NCBI GenBank assembly: GCA_013152895.1
Contig: JAADFN010000040.1
Coordinates: forward strand, 1 to 41,942
Direction of reading: 5' to 3'
Source: Acidobacteriota bacterium
GTDB lineage: Bacteria; Acidobacteriota; Thermoanaerobaculia; Thermoanaerobaculales; Sulfomarinibacteraceae
Length of the DNA stretch: 41,942 bases
Part shown: positions 25,576 through 36,761 of the stretch, piece after piece
Numbering within the stretch: the stretch's first letter is position 1
Layout of the letters: each line of letters opens with the position of its first letter
The notes under the pieces: generated by a model
What the model saw: the letters and a program-made list of their open reading frames with translations, nothing else
Databases searched by the model: none
What the model was told of the DNA's origin: nothing
Program-made: the position numbers and the translations under genes

Positions 25576-27078
25576 GTGCACATCGAGCACCTGCTGACCT
25601 TCGTGACGCTTGGACCTGCCGCCGGTGCGCTGATCCTGACCCTGATCCCGGGACGGCTCGAGAGAATCCAGCGCTGGGCGGCTCTCCTGATCTCGCTCGT
25701 TGAGTTTGCCCTCTCCACCCTGCTGTGGGTGAATTTCAACCCCGATGTCGCCGGGTTCCAGCTTCAAACGGCCAAGATTCCGTGGATTCCTCAGCTTGGA
25801 ATCTCGTACCACCTCGGCATCGATGGCATCTCCCTGCTGCTCGTGCTGCTGACGACCCTGCTGATTCCGGTCGTCATCCTGGCCTCGTGGCACTCGATCA
25901 GCGAGCACGTCAAGGCGTTTCACATGTCGTTGCTGATGTTGACGACGGCCATGATCGGCGCGTTTCTCGCCCTCGACGTGTTTCTCTTCTACATCTTCTG
26001 GGAGCTGATGCTGATCCCGATGTACTTCATCATCGGCGTCTGGGGCGGCCCCCGTCGCATCTATGCCGCCGTCAAGTTCTTCATCTACACGATGGTCGGC
26101 TCGGTGCTCATGCTCGTCGGCATCCTGTACCTGGCCTGGTTCAGCCACGCCCAGAGCCACGTCTGGTCGTTCGCCTACTCCGACCTGCTCAGGGCCGGTC
26201 ACCAGCTGCCGATGGGGCACTCCTTCTTTTCGAGCCCACAGATGCTCGTCTTTGCCGCCTTCGCCCTCGCGTTCGCGATCAAGGTCCCGATGTTCCCGTT
26301 CCACACGTGGTTGCCCGATGCGCATACCGAGGCGCCGACCGGAGGCTCCATCATCCTGGCCGGTGTCCTTCTGAAGCTCGGAACGTACGGGTTTCTCCGG
26401 TACAACCGGGTGCTGTTCCCCGCGGCGTGGCACGCGTTCGTGCCGTTGATCCTCACCCTGGCGGTCATCGGTATCCTGTACGGAGCGTGGGTCGCCCTGG
26501 TGCAGCCCGACATGAAGAGGCTCGTCGCCTACTCGTCGGTCAGTCACCTCGGGTTCGTCATGCTGGGCCTTGCCGCCGGAACGATCGCCTCGACGCAGGG
26601 CGCCGTCCTTCAGATGGTCAACCACGGGCTTTCGACGGGGGCTCTCTTCCTCCTCGTCGGCGTCCTCTACGAGCGGCGGCACACGCGGATGATCGCGGAT
26701 TTCGGCGGGATCGCGAAGGTCGTCCCGGTCTATACCGGCCTTTTCCTCCTCGTGACGCTCTCGTCCATCGGCCTTCCCGGGCTCAACGGGTTCGTCGGGG
26801 AGTTTCTCATCCTGGCCGGGACGTGGCACAGGTACCCCGTCGCAGCCATCCTTGCGGCCTTCGGGCTGATCTTTGGCGCCATCTACATGTTGTGGATGGT
26901 GCAACGCGTCTTCTGGAACCCGTTCGCCCACAAAGAAAACGTGTCGCTCAAGGACGTCAATCTCCGCGAGGTTCTCGCCGTGGCGCCCCTGATCATCTTT
27001 ATCGTGTGGATCGGCGTTCACCCGACAACGTTCCTGTCGCCCATGGAGGCGGCTGTACGTTCACTCCTGATGCATTAA
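25576..27078 (+). CDS. nuoM: NADH-quinone oxidoreductase subunit M (copy 1)
   Basis: 500 residues, an antiporter-like proton pump subunit. Landmarks are FYIFWELMLIPMYFIIGVWG (with the conserved Glu), FPFHTWLPDAHTEAPTGGS and VNHGLSTGALFLLVG. It starts with GTG; GGAGG five bases before it supports this. Clearly homologous to, but well diverged from, copy 2 (32714-34327). Confidence 0.95.
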   Translation: MHIEHLLTFVTLGPAAGALILTLIPGRLERIQRWAALLISLVEFALSTLLWVNFNPDVAGFQLQTAKIPWIPQLGISYHLGIDGISLLLVLLTTLLIPVVILASWHSISEHVKAFHMSLLMLTTAMIGAFLALDVFLFYIFWELMLIPMYFIIGVWGGPRRIYAAVKFFIYTMVGSVLMLVGILYLAWFSHAQSHVWSFAYSDLLRAGHQLPMGHSFFSSPQMLVFAAFALAFAIKVPMFPFHTWLPDAHTEAPTGGSIILAGVLLKLGTYGFLRYNRVLFPAAWHAFVPLILTLAVIGILYGAWVALVQPDMKRLVAYSSVSHLGFVMLGLAAGTIASTQGAVLQMVNHGLSTGALFLLVGVLYERRHTRMIADFGGIAKVVPVYTGLFLLVTLSSIGLPGLNGFVGEFLILAGTWHRYPVAAILAAFGLIFGAIYMLWMVQRVFWNPFAHKENVSLKDVNLREVLAVAPLIIFIVWIGVHPTTFLSPMEAAVRSLLMH

Positions 27079-27090
27079 GGAGGCAGGATC

Positions 27091-28533
27091 GTGCCAACGC
27101 AATCTGATCTTCTTGCCGTGGCGCCCGAGCTGGTCCTCATCGCGGGCGCTGGCGTTCTCCTTATCCTCGACGCATTCCTCCCGAAGCTCAGGCGGATCGC
27201 CTCGGAGCTGACGTTGCTGACGGCGGTTGGAGCCGCGTGGGCGTTGCTCGCCCTGCCCCACCAGGGACTGGTCTGGAGCGGGATGATGCGCGCGGACACC
27301 CTCTTCGTCCTGGTCAGCCTCTGCCTCCTCGTCGCCCTGTTCCTGTGTGCATGGATGGCGGGTCCCTACCTTCACCGGGCTGGGAAAGAGACCGGCGAGT
27401 TTTACGCGCTCCTGATCTTCGCCACGGCCGGAGCGATGATCATGGCAGGCTCGATCGACCTGCTCCCGCTCTTCCTGGGACTGGAGCTTCTCTCCATCGC
27501 GCTGTACGTGCTCAACGCCTTCTTCAAGGACATCGACGTCAGCCTGGAAGCCGGTCTCAAGTACTTCATCGTCGGCGCATTCGCCGCGGCCTTCACCGCC
27601 TACGGGATCGCGCTTCTGTACGGCGCCACCGCCACGACGAACATCGAGGCGATGGGGCGCATACTCGCGGCCGGCGCCACCGTTACTCCCATCCTCATCG
27701 TCGGTTTCGCCATGGTCGCCGGAGGGATGGCCTTCAAGCTGGCGCTCTTCCCCTTCCACGGCTGGGCGCCGGACGTGTACCAGGGTAGCCCGACGCCCGT
27801 CACGGCGTTCCTCTCCGTCGTCCCGAAGGCCGCCGCGCTGATCGTTCTCCTGCGTTTTGCAACGAGTTTCGACCTGCTCCACATGGGGCACAGCTGGATC
27901 TGGGCCGCTGGGATCGTCGCCGTCGGCTCGCAGACGCTCGGGAACATCGTCGCGATCGTGCAACGCGACATCAAACGGATGCTCGCCTACTCCGGTATTG
28001 CGCACATGGGCTACGCCATGATCGGCGTCATCGTCGCCGGAACCGCCGGCAGCACCGCGGTCCTGATCTACATCGCGGCGTACACAGTGATGAACATCGG
28101 CGCATTCTCCGTCATTGCATTGATGTCTGAAAACGAGGCCGAGCCCCACCTGATCTCTGACCTGGCGGGGCAGGGATGGTCCAGGCCTCTGACCTCACTG
28201 GCGCTTGCAATCTGCATGTTCTCACTCGCCGGCGTACCCCCCTTCGCAGGGTTCGCCGCGAAGTTCTTCGTCTTCCGTTCCGCCGTTGACCAGGGGTTGA
28301 TCTGGCTCGCGGTTCTCGGCGTCATCAACTCGCTGATCTCTGCGTTTTATTACCTGCGGGTCGTCTACACGCTCTACATGCGACCGCTGCCCCGGCGGGT
28401 GCCGGACTTCCTGTCCTCACGGGCTATCGGCGCCGTTGCCGGCGTATCCGCAGCCCTCGTCGTTCTCATCGGCCTGTATCCCACGTGGCTGCTCTCCGCG
28501 GCTCACGCGGCGGCACGATTCCTTGTCAGGTGA
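27091..28533 (+). CDS. nuoN: NADH-quinone oxidoreductase subunit N (copy 1)
   Basis: 480 residues, antiporter-like subunit next to NuoK. Landmarks are GLELLSIALYVLNAFFKDID, LFPFHGWAPDVYQGSPTPVT and MLAYSGIAHMGYAMIGV. It starts with GTG, with AAGGAGG before it. Followed after 6 bases by rex, so the two are almost certainly on one transcript. Confidence 0.95.
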   Translation: MPTQSDLLAVAPELVLIAGAGVLLILDAFLPKLRRIASELTLLTAVGAAWALLALPHQGLVWSGMMRADTLFVLVSLCLLVALFLCAWMAGPYLHRAGKETGEFYALLIFATAGAMIMAGSIDLLPLFLGLELLSIALYVLNAFFKDIDVSLEAGLKYFIVGAFAAAFTAYGIALLYGATATTNIEAMGRILAAGATVTPILIVGFAMVAGGMAFKLALFPFHGWAPDVYQGSPTPVTAFLSVVPKAAALIVLLRFATSFDLLHMGHSWIWAAGIVAVGSQTLGNIVAIVQRDIKRMLAYSGIAHMGYAMIGVIVAGTAGSTAVLIYIAAYTVMNIGAFSVIALMSENEAEPHLISDLAGQGWSRPLTSLALAICMFSLAGVPPFAGFAAKFFVFRSAVDQGLIWLAVLGVINSLISAFYYLRVVYTLYMRPLPRRVPDFLSSRAIGAVAGVSAALVVLIGLYPTWLLSAAHAAARFLVR

Positions 28534-28539
28534 CATAAT

Positions 28540-29202
28540 ATGTCTTTGCTTCGAAGTAACTTCGACGTCAATTCCATCTCGGCCCTCACCATCGCCCGGC
28601 TCTCGATCTATCTCCGCTGCGTCGAACGGCTCGCCGCTCTGGGCGTCGAAACTGTCTCGAGCCAGGAGCTGGCGCGGCGCTTCAATCTCAACCCCGCCCA
28701 GATCCGCAAGGATTTCGCGTACTTCGGCGAGTTCGGCGTCCGCGGCGTTGGCTACAACGTCGTCGAGCTTCGCTCCTACCTGCGCGAGATCCTCGGCCTC
28801 GACATGGAGCATCGTCTCGTTATCGTCGGGGTCGGGAACCTCGCCATGGCCCTCGCCAACTATTCCCGGTTCACGGGCCAGTCTTTCCTGATCGTGGGCA
28901 TGCTCGATGCCAATCCAGAGAAGATCGGCATGAAGACGCCGAACGGCTTACTGGTCGAGGATGCCGCCAGGCTCGCCGAGATCGTTCCCCAGAGGAACGT
29001 CGAGATCGGGGTCATCACCACCCCCGCCCCCGCCGCCCAGAAGGTGTGCGACGCCATGGTTTCAAGCGGCCTGCGAACGATCCTCAACTTTGCGCCCGTC
29101 CAGGTCAAGGGGCCGGAAGGCGTGCTCATCCGTTCCGTCGATCTCCGCATCTATCTCGAGGAGCTGGCCTTCTACCTGACCCACGGCATCCCCGAATCCT
29201 GA
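28540..29202 (+). CDS. rex: Redox-sensing transcriptional repressor Rex
   Basis: 220 residues. Rex binds operators when NADH is low and releases them when NADH rises. The N-terminal winged helix (about 10-80) contains VSSQELARRFNLNPAQIRKD, FAYFGEFGVRGVGY; the Rossmann domain starts at about 92 with VIVGVGNLAMALANY; the C-terminal swapped helix includes DLRIYLEELAFYLTHG. The third glycine of the usual GxGNLG is Ala102 here. It lies 6 bases after nuoN1, so its level follows cluster 1 transcription. A close Rex-type operator sits in the cluster 2 promoter. Confidence 0.96.
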   Translation: MSLLRSNFDVNSISALTIARLSIYLRCVERLAALGVETVSSQELARRFNLNPAQIRKDFAYFGEFGVRGVGYNVVELRSYLREILGLDMEHRLVIVGVGNLAMALANYSRFTGQSFLIVGMLDANPEKIGMKTPNGLLVEDAARLAEIVPQRNVEIGVITTPAPAAQKVCDAMVSSGLRTILNFAPVQVKGPEGVLIRSVDLRIYLEELAFYLTHGIPES

Positions 29203-29216
29203 TCCCCAGCCTCTTG

Positions 29217-29245
29217 AAAAAAAGCGGACCCCAAAAGGGGTCCGC
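29217..29245 (-). terminator. intrinsic terminator after atpE
   Basis: GCGGACCCC and GGGGTCCGC form a perfect 9-bp stem with a 4-base loop; on the minus strand it is followed by seven T. It ends the atp (and possibly nuo cluster 2) transcript. On the plus strand the stem lacks a T-run, so it may stop rex transcription only weakly. Confidence 0.92.
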
Positions 29246-29267
29246 ACAGATGCTTCCGAGAAGACGT

Positions 29268-29594
29268 TCAGGCGGAGAGAATCATGAACGCGATAATCAA
29301 CGCGTAAATCACGAGGGACTCGATCAGCGCCATACCGATAATCAGCGTGATCCGGATCGGGCCGGCGCCACCGGGATTTCGTCCCATCGCATCGCACGCA
29401 GCGGCCATCCCCCGGCCGTCACCGATAGCCCCGCCCGCAGCCGCGATCGCGATGGCAAATGCCGCACCGACGAACTGCCACATGTTCTTCTGGTGGGGAG
29501 CTGGAGCTGCGCCGCCCTCGGCCGCCAGAACCGGGCCTGCCACCAGCACGATGATCACGAGAACCAAACCTACGATTGCAAGACGTCGACTCAT
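29268..29594 (-). CDS. atpE: ATP synthase F0 subunit c
   Basis: 108 residues: a cleavable-looking signal sequence (about 1-25, ending in VAGPVLAAE) then the two-helix hairpin of the c ring. The ion-carrying carboxylate is E92 in ALIESLVIYAL, with the RNP loop (GRNPGGAG) before it. Signal-bearing c subunits are known in several phyla. Asp59 in IGDGRG sits in the first helix where many c subunits have Gln (GQG), so a second carboxylate may line the ion site. AGGAGGAGG precedes the ATG. Last gene of the atp run. Confidence 0.94.
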   Translation of the reverse strand: MSRRLAIVGLVLVIIVLVAGPVLAAEGGAAPAPHQKNMWQFVGAAFAIAIAAAGGAIGDGRGMAAACDAMGRNPGGAGPIRITLIIGMALIESLVIYALIIAFMILSA

Positions 29595-29624
29595 ATCTTC
29601 CTCCTCCTGTGGTGTTTACGGACT

Positions 29625-30374
29625 TCACTCTTCGACGACGACGGCGCCCTGGATGTACGCCATGGTCAGCATTATAAAGATAAATGCCTGGATCAATGAG
29701 CCAAAGATTCCAAGGCCCATCATCGGCCACGGAACAACGAACGGGAAAAAGCCAATGAAGATGTTGGTCGCGGTGTGTTCTCCCAGGATGTTCCCGAACA
29801 GACGGAGGGCCAGGGAGAGGATCCGCGCCAGGTGGGAGATGATCTCGATGGGAACCATCAACGGCGCCAGCAGCACGACCGGCCCCGCAAAATGCCGCAG
29901 GTAATGAAAGAGGCCCTTCTTCCGGACGCCCACGACGTTGTAGAAGATGAATGCCGTAATCGACAGGGCGAATGTTGTGCTCGTATTGTCCGTAGGAGGC
30001 TGCAAGAAGTAAAACAGGTCAAAGATGTTGCAGACGAAGATGAAGACCGCCAGCGCGCCGATGAACGGCATGAACGTCTGGCCAAGGCCCTCGCCGATGA
30101 CATCGTCCAGAAGCGACTTCAGACCCGAGATGACGAGCTCGAGCGATTGCTGCAGGTGCGACGGGGATTCGACAGAGAGCCGCCGCTTGACCGGAATCAC
30201 GATCGCCGCAATCACCACGATGACGAACGCAGCCATGATCACGTGGTCCGGAAGCCAGAACACCTGGCCGGGCTTGGCGCCCATCATGTCGAGATACTTC
30301 TGGCCCGGTGTACCGAAAAGGGAGATCAGGAGCTTGTTGACCGGGTGGTACAGGAACGAAAACTCTTGGTGCAT
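29625..30374 (-). CDS. atpB: ATP synthase F0 subunit a
   Basis: 249 residues with five to six membrane helices. The essential arginine is R191 in SLALRLFGNILGEH. Other family marks are FIFVCNIFDLFYFL and SLIQAFIFIMLTMAYI. Subunit a carries the two half-channels feeding the c ring. The F1 genes and subunit b are not in this window, so the ATP synthase genes are split in this genome. Confidence 0.95.
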   Translation of the reverse strand: MHQEFSFLYHPVNKLLISLFGTPGQKYLDMMGAKPGQVFWLPDHVIMAAFVIVVIAAIVIPVKRRLSVESPSHLQQSLELVISGLKSLLDDVIGEGLGQTFMPFIGALAVFIFVCNIFDLFYFLQPPTDNTSTTFALSITAFIFYNVVGVRKKGLFHYLRHFAGPVVLLAPLMVPIEIISHLARILSLALRLFGNILGEHTATNIFIGFFPFVVPWPMMGLGIFGSLIQAFIFIMLTMAYIQGAVVVEE

Positions 30375-30380
30375 GTCGTT

Positions 30381-30761
30381 CTACTCTCCTCCTTTCAACG
30401 CCCAGCGAAACGCTTCGGCGAAGATCGCCACGACGACGGTGGAAAAACCAAGGGCGATCGCAACTGGATCGGCCTCCGGCACAATCAGGAGCCCCACGAG
30501 AACGCCGCCCAGCAGCGCCATTCGAAGAACGATCCGGAAGACTCCAGCGCCGCCGAATTTGGGAGCTCCAGGTTGTGCCACCCTTTCAACGAGCACCTCC
30601 AGCCAGTGGAAATTGATGATAGCCGCGGCACCTGAAAAACTCAAGCTGAGCGCGGGCCACATCGAACGCGACACAACGAGCTCGATCGCCGTCCCGGTGG
30701 CCACGAGCACCCCGGCAAGCCGCATGACGCGGGTGGTGGAAAAGGCCGCATCAATCGCCAT
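30381..30761 (-). CDS. AtpI-like ATP synthase accessory protein
   Basis: About 126 residues with four predicted membrane helices. Position between atpZ and atpB and the four-helix pattern suggest the ATP synthase I family (AtpI), which assists c-ring assembly; sequence conservation in that family is low, so this is mainly from context. I use the ATG at 30761 with CGGAG just upstream; an ATG at 30776 is equally possible. It overlaps the end of atpZ. Confidence 0.75.
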   Translation of the reverse strand: MAIDAAFSTTRVMRLAGVLVATGTAIELVVSRSMWPALSLSFSGAAAIINFHWLEVLVERVAQPGAPKFGGAGVFRIVLRMALLGGVLVGLLIVPEADPVAIALGFSTVVVAIFAEAFRWALKGGE

Positions 30762-31038
30762 CGCTCCGCTCGTCATGCGCGTCCGTTTCCTGTTTCTCCC
30801 GCGCCAGCCGTTCTTCCTCTCGCGCAGCCCGGGCCGTGATACGAAACAGGTTGATGAAACCGGCGATCACCCCGAAGAGGGCGAACGTTCCGGTCAGGTA
30901 CGGTTTCGTCCCGAAGATTCCGTCCAGCCACCTGCCCCAGAAATAGCCCAGGGCGATGGCCACGGGAAACTGAATGCCGACGATCGACAGATCGGCCCAC
31001 GTCGTCGCCTGCCGCAGCCACCACCGCTTCCGCTTCAT
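30751..31038 (-). CDS. atpZ: AtpZ/AtpQ-type F0 accessory protein
   Basis: 95 residues with two membrane helices: VGIQFPVAIALGYFWGRWLD and LTGTFALFGVIAGFINLFRI, then a charged tail. This matches the AtpZ (ATPase gene 1) family, which often precedes atpI and atpB. AAGGGG lies 8 bases before the ATG. First gene of the atp run. Confidence 0.85.
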   Translation of the reverse strand: MKRKRWWLRQATTWADLSIVGIQFPVAIALGYFWGRWLDGIFGTKPYLTGTFALFGVIAGFINLFRITARAAREEERLAREKQETDAHDERSDGD

Positions 31039-31058
31039 GTTGCCAACCCCTTGGTGCC

Positions 31059-31064
31059 ATCATA
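31059..31064 (-). promoter_or_regulatory. possible atp -10 box
   Basis: TATGAT on the minus strand, 21 bases before the atpZ start, without a convincing -35. The 214-base gap between nuoN2 and atpZ otherwise holds a small GGACGC/GCGTCC hairpin (31197-31212) but no T-run, so read-through from nuo cluster 2 into atp is also possible. Confidence 0.3.
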
Positions 31065-31252
31065 CAGCGCTGCGCCGCCCGGCGCTGGGCACGACTCCAG
31101 GCTCGTTGGACCGGCCGGACGGCGTCATTGCGGTCATCCCACGCGCCCGCTCCGGTTCGCCCGGGTTCAGCGTGGCGCAGGTGAACAGCCCGAGCGGGAC
31201 GCGGGAGCGTCCGGCCTGCGCCACACGCGCGTACCGCCACCACCGCCGCGAC

Positions 31253-32710
31253 TTATCCGAGCCCGAGAGCGTGCATTCCGCTCTGGGCAATCCCGACCAC
31301 CGGCGCCGGGTAGACACCGATCGCCAGCGTCACGAAAACGCATACGCCGATCATCGCATCGAGCCAGCGATCCTGGACCAGCGCCGCGGGCTCATCCGCC
31401 TCACCATCCTTGAGGTACATCTCGACCACGATCCGGAAGTAGTAGTACAGGCTGACTGCAGACATGATCACCGCGATCACGGCCAGCCACACGTACCCCG
31501 CCTCGACCGCCGACGAGAACACGTAGAGTTTCCCCATGAAGCCGGCGGTGGGAGGAATGCCGGCCAGGGAGAGCATGAAGATCAGCATTCCCGCAGCCAC
31601 CCCGGGATGGCGTTTCGCCAGCCCGGCGTAGTCGCTGACAAGCTCGCCCGCGTACCCCCGCGTTTCCAGCATGATCACGAAACCGAACGCTCCAAGATTC
31701 ATGAAGGTGTAGATCAGCATGTACACCATGACCGACCACAGTCCCATGACCGTCCCGGCCACGATGCCGATCAACGCGTACCCGGCGTGCGCGATCGAGG
31801 AGTAGGCCAGCATGCGCTTGACGTTGTCCTGCGTCAGGGCCGCGATGTTTCCGTAAATGACGGTCGCTGCCGCCGCGACCCACATGACGATCCGCCACTG
31901 GGCCAACTCGGGATGAAACGCTCCCAGGAAGAGCCGCAGGAACATGGCGAACGCCGCCGCCTTCGGACCCACCGAGATAAAGGCCGTCACCGGTGTCGGG
32001 GCGCCCTCGTACGCGTCCGGCGTCCACACGTGGAACGGGACCGCAGCCACCTTGAACAGCATGCCGAAGCCGACGAGAATAATCCCGAGGTTGAGCGTCC
32101 AGTTGGCCGTGTGCGTGACCGTCAAGGCCGCCCTGATCTCGCCAAGATCAAGCGTCCCAAGCGCGCCGTAGATGAGCGAGATACCGTAGACGAGAATACC
32201 GGAGGAGAGCGCGCCGAGCACGAAATACTTGACTGCTCCCTCGTTCGACTTGAGCTCGAGCTTGAAATACCCGACGAGCACGTACTGGGAAAGCGCCATC
32301 AGCTCCAGGCCGACGTACAGGCTGACCAGGTTCGCGCCCGAGGCCATGATCATCATGCCGAGCGTTGCAAACAGGATGAGGGCGTCGAACTCGCCCGGGG
32401 AATACTCCGAGCGCTCCAGGTACCCTGCCGACATCAGCAGCACGATGCCGGACGCCGTCATTGTCAGGAGCTTGAAGTACACGGCGAATGTATCGACGAA
32501 CAGCATGCCGCCGAGAATCGTGTGCGGGCCGCCCGCGGGCCGCCCAACCGCCCAGATCAGGACGGCGCTCACCGCCAGCGAGCCGACCGCCAACAGGCTC
32601 AGGGTCCTTGCGCCACGCTTTCCCAGTGAAATCCCCGCCAGGAGAAGCGTGAAGCCGGCAACGGCGAGAAAGATCTCCGGCAAGAAAGGTATGAACTGGC
32701 TGAGGCTCAT
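31253..32710 (-). CDS. nuoN: NADH-quinone oxidoreductase subunit N (copy 2)
   Basis: 485 residues. Landmarks are YVGLELMALSQYVLVGYFKL, AVPFHVWTPDAYEGAPTPVT and MLAYSSIAHAGYALIGIVAG. Moderately similar to copy 1 (27091-28533). Last gene of cluster 2; atpZ follows after 214 bases on the same strand. Confidence 0.95.
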   Translation of the reverse strand: MSLSQFIPFLPEIFLAVAGFTLLLAGISLGKRGARTLSLLAVGSLAVSAVLIWAVGRPAGGPHTILGGMLFVDTFAVYFKLLTMTASGIVLLMSAGYLERSEYSPGEFDALILFATLGMMIMASGANLVSLYVGLELMALSQYVLVGYFKLELKSNEGAVKYFVLGALSSGILVYGISLIYGALGTLDLGEIRAALTVTHTANWTLNLGIILVGFGMLFKVAAVPFHVWTPDAYEGAPTPVTAFISVGPKAAAFAMFLRLFLGAFHPELAQWRIVMWVAAAATVIYGNIAALTQDNVKRMLAYSSIAHAGYALIGIVAGTVMGLWSVMVYMLIYTFMNLGAFGFVIMLETRGYAGELVSDYAGLAKRHPGVAAGMLIFMLSLAGIPPTAGFMGKLYVFSSAVEAGYVWLAVIAVIMSAVSLYYYFRIVVEMYLKDGEADEPAALVQDRWLDAMIGVCVFVTLAIGVYPAPVVGIAQSGMHALGLG

Positions 32711-32713
32711 GGC

Positions 32714-34327
32714 CTACTCCCCCTGAGATTGTGCGGCCGACGGGGGCGCGGTTTTCGTGATGGCCGCGATCCGTTGACGCGCTTCGTTTGGTTGCTGCGT
32801 GCCCCGCTCCACCCGCTGGAGAATCCGGTCGACGGAGGGCGCCATACGGTCGAAGAACGGCTTCGGATACAGGCCGATCCAGAACGCGATGATCACGAGC
32901 GGGATCAGCGTCCACTGCTCGCGCAGGGTGAGATCCTTGAGGTCCTTGTTCTTCTCGTTCGTCACCTCACCGAAGAACACCCGCTGGTACATCCACAGCA
33001 TGTAGGCAGCGCCCAAGATAATGCCAAGCGCGGCGAACACGGCCCATACCCAGTTGGCCTTGAAGATGCCCATCAACGTCGTGAACTCGCCAACGAAACC
33101 GTTGAGCGTCGGCAGCCCGATCGACGACATGGTCATCACGGCGAACAGCGTCGCATAGATCGGCATCACCTTGGCCAATCCCCCGTACTCGGCAATCATG
33201 CGGTTGTGCCGGCGCTCGTAGACGAGGCCGACGAGCAGGAAGAGGGCGCCGGTCGACACACCGTGGTTGACCATCTGCAGGATCGCGCCCCGAACCCCCG
33301 CCGGGTCGAGGGCGAAGAGCCCGACCATGATCAGGCCCATGTGGGAGACCGACGAGTACGCGACCAGCTTCTTCATGTCCTTCTGGGCCATCGCCACGAG
33401 AGCGCCGTAGATGATGGCGATGATGCCGAGCGCCGCGATCCACGGGACCGCTTTCAAGGTTGCCTTGGGGAGCATCGGGAGAGAGAACCGCACGAAACCG
33501 TACGTCCCCATCTTCAGCAGGACGCCGGCCAGGATGACCGAGCCTGCCGTCGGGGCCTCGACGTGGGCGTCAGGAAGCCACGTGTGGAACGGCCACATCG
33601 GGACCTTGATGGCGAACCCGATGAAGAATGCCAGGAAGACCCAGAACTGCAACGACCCCGGGATCTGGGGCGCGATCGCATAGAACTGCGGAATCGAGAA
33701 GGTCGCCGGGTTTCCGAGACCGTGCAGACCGATGGCGGCGAGACCCGGACCGTTGTAGAAGTAGAGGGCCAGGATGCCGATCAGCATCAGGACCGAGCCG
33801 AACAACGTGTACAGGAAGAACTTGATCGCCGCGTACAGCTTGCGGGGGCCGCCCCATACGCCGATCAGGAAGTACATCGGAACCAGCATCACTTCCCAGA
33901 ACACGTAGAACAGGATGAAGTCGAGCGACATGAAGACGCCCAGCATCCCCGTGCCCAGCAGGAGCAGGAAAACGTAGTACTCCTTCACCCGGTTCGTGAT
34001 CGCCGTGAACGACGAGTACACCGCGATGAAGGTCAGGAGGGTTGACAACAGGATCAGCAGGATGGCGAACCCGTCGACCCCGAAGTAGTACTGGACCCCC
34101 AGCGAAGGAATCCACTTCCCCCGAATCACGAACTGGAACTCGGGGCCGGATGGCCTGTAGAGGAACCAGAGCGGTACGGCCGCAAGGAAGTCCAACCCCG
34201 CGACCACCGTGGCCACCGCCTTGATGGCCTTCGTGTTCTCCCGGTTGATCCCAAAGACGATCAGCAGGGCTCCTGCCAACGGCAGGTAGCAGATGATGTT
34301 GAGCAGCTGGTGTTGGAGAAAATCCAT
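32714..34327 (-). CDS. nuoM: NADH-quinone oxidoreductase subunit M (copy 2)
   Basis: 537 residues. Landmarks are FYVFWEVMLVPMYFLIGVWG, WPFHTWLPDAHVEAPTAGS and VNHGVSTGALFLLVGLVYER. A polar C-terminal tail of about 40 residues (rich in Gln, Ala, Thr) is absent from copy 1. Its stop lies 3 bases before the nuoN2 start. Confidence 0.95.
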   Translation of the reverse strand: MDFLQHQLLNIICYLPLAGALLIVFGINRENTKAIKAVATVVAGLDFLAAVPLWFLYRPSGPEFQFVIRGKWIPSLGVQYYFGVDGFAILLILLSTLLTFIAVYSSFTAITNRVKEYYVFLLLLGTGMLGVFMSLDFILFYVFWEVMLVPMYFLIGVWGGPRKLYAAIKFFLYTLFGSVLMLIGILALYFYNGPGLAAIGLHGLGNPATFSIPQFYAIAPQIPGSLQFWVFLAFFIGFAIKVPMWPFHTWLPDAHVEAPTAGSVILAGVLLKMGTYGFVRFSLPMLPKATLKAVPWIAALGIIAIIYGALVAMAQKDMKKLVAYSSVSHMGLIMVGLFALDPAGVRGAILQMVNHGVSTGALFLLVGLVYERRHNRMIAEYGGLAKVMPIYATLFAVMTMSSIGLPTLNGFVGEFTTLMGIFKANWVWAVFAALGIILGAAYMLWMYQRVFFGEVTNEKNKDLKDLTLREQWTLIPLVIIAFWIGLYPKPFFDRMAPSVDRILQRVERGTQQPNEARQRIAAITKTAPPSAAQSQGE

Positions 34328-34342
34328 CGTCGTCCCCGCTCC

Positions 34343-36454
<2,112 letters not shown>

Positions 36455-36458
36455 GCGC

Positions 36459-36761
36459 TTAACCTCTCATCTCGTTGGCGTCGTCCAGGTTGACGGTCCG
36501 TTTCAGCCGTTCGAGCGCGATGATCAGGCCAAGCCCGATCGCCGCCTCGGCTGCCGCGACCGTGATGATGAAGATCGCCATGATCTGCCCGGAGAGGTTG
36601 CCCAACCGGTCGGAGAAGGCGATCAGGTTCAGGTTGGCGGCGTTGAAAATCAGCTCCAGCGACATCAGGACGGTGATGAAGTTGCGCCGGACCATCAGGC
36701 CGATCACGCCGAGCACGAACAGGATCAGTGACAGGATCACGTAGTGCATCGCGCCGATCAT
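36459..36761 (-). CDS. nuoK: NADH-quinone oxidoreductase subunit K (copy 2)
   Basis: 100 residues, the standard length. The membrane glutamates are in LMSLELIFNAANLNLIAF and VAAAEAAIGLGLII. The start overlaps the nuoJ2 stop (ATGA). An ATG four codons later would also serve. Confidence 0.95.
   Translation of the reverse strand: MIGAMHYVILSLILFVLGVIGLMVRRNFITVLMSLELIFNAANLNLIAFSDRLGNLSGQIMAIFIITVAAAEAAIGLGLIIALERLKRTVNLDDANEMRG

Noticed and set aside
25210-27021. A 603-codon minus-strand frame opposite nuoL1 and nuoM1
   Set aside because: Highly charged Asp/Arg/His-rich composition typical of the reverse frame of GC-rich membrane protein genes; the plus-strand genes are certain.
28528-28539. 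TGTCA/TGACA palindrome between nuoN1 and rex as a Rex autoregulatory site
   Set aside because: Spacing and half-sites do not fit the Rex consensus and it overlaps the nuoN1 stop codon.
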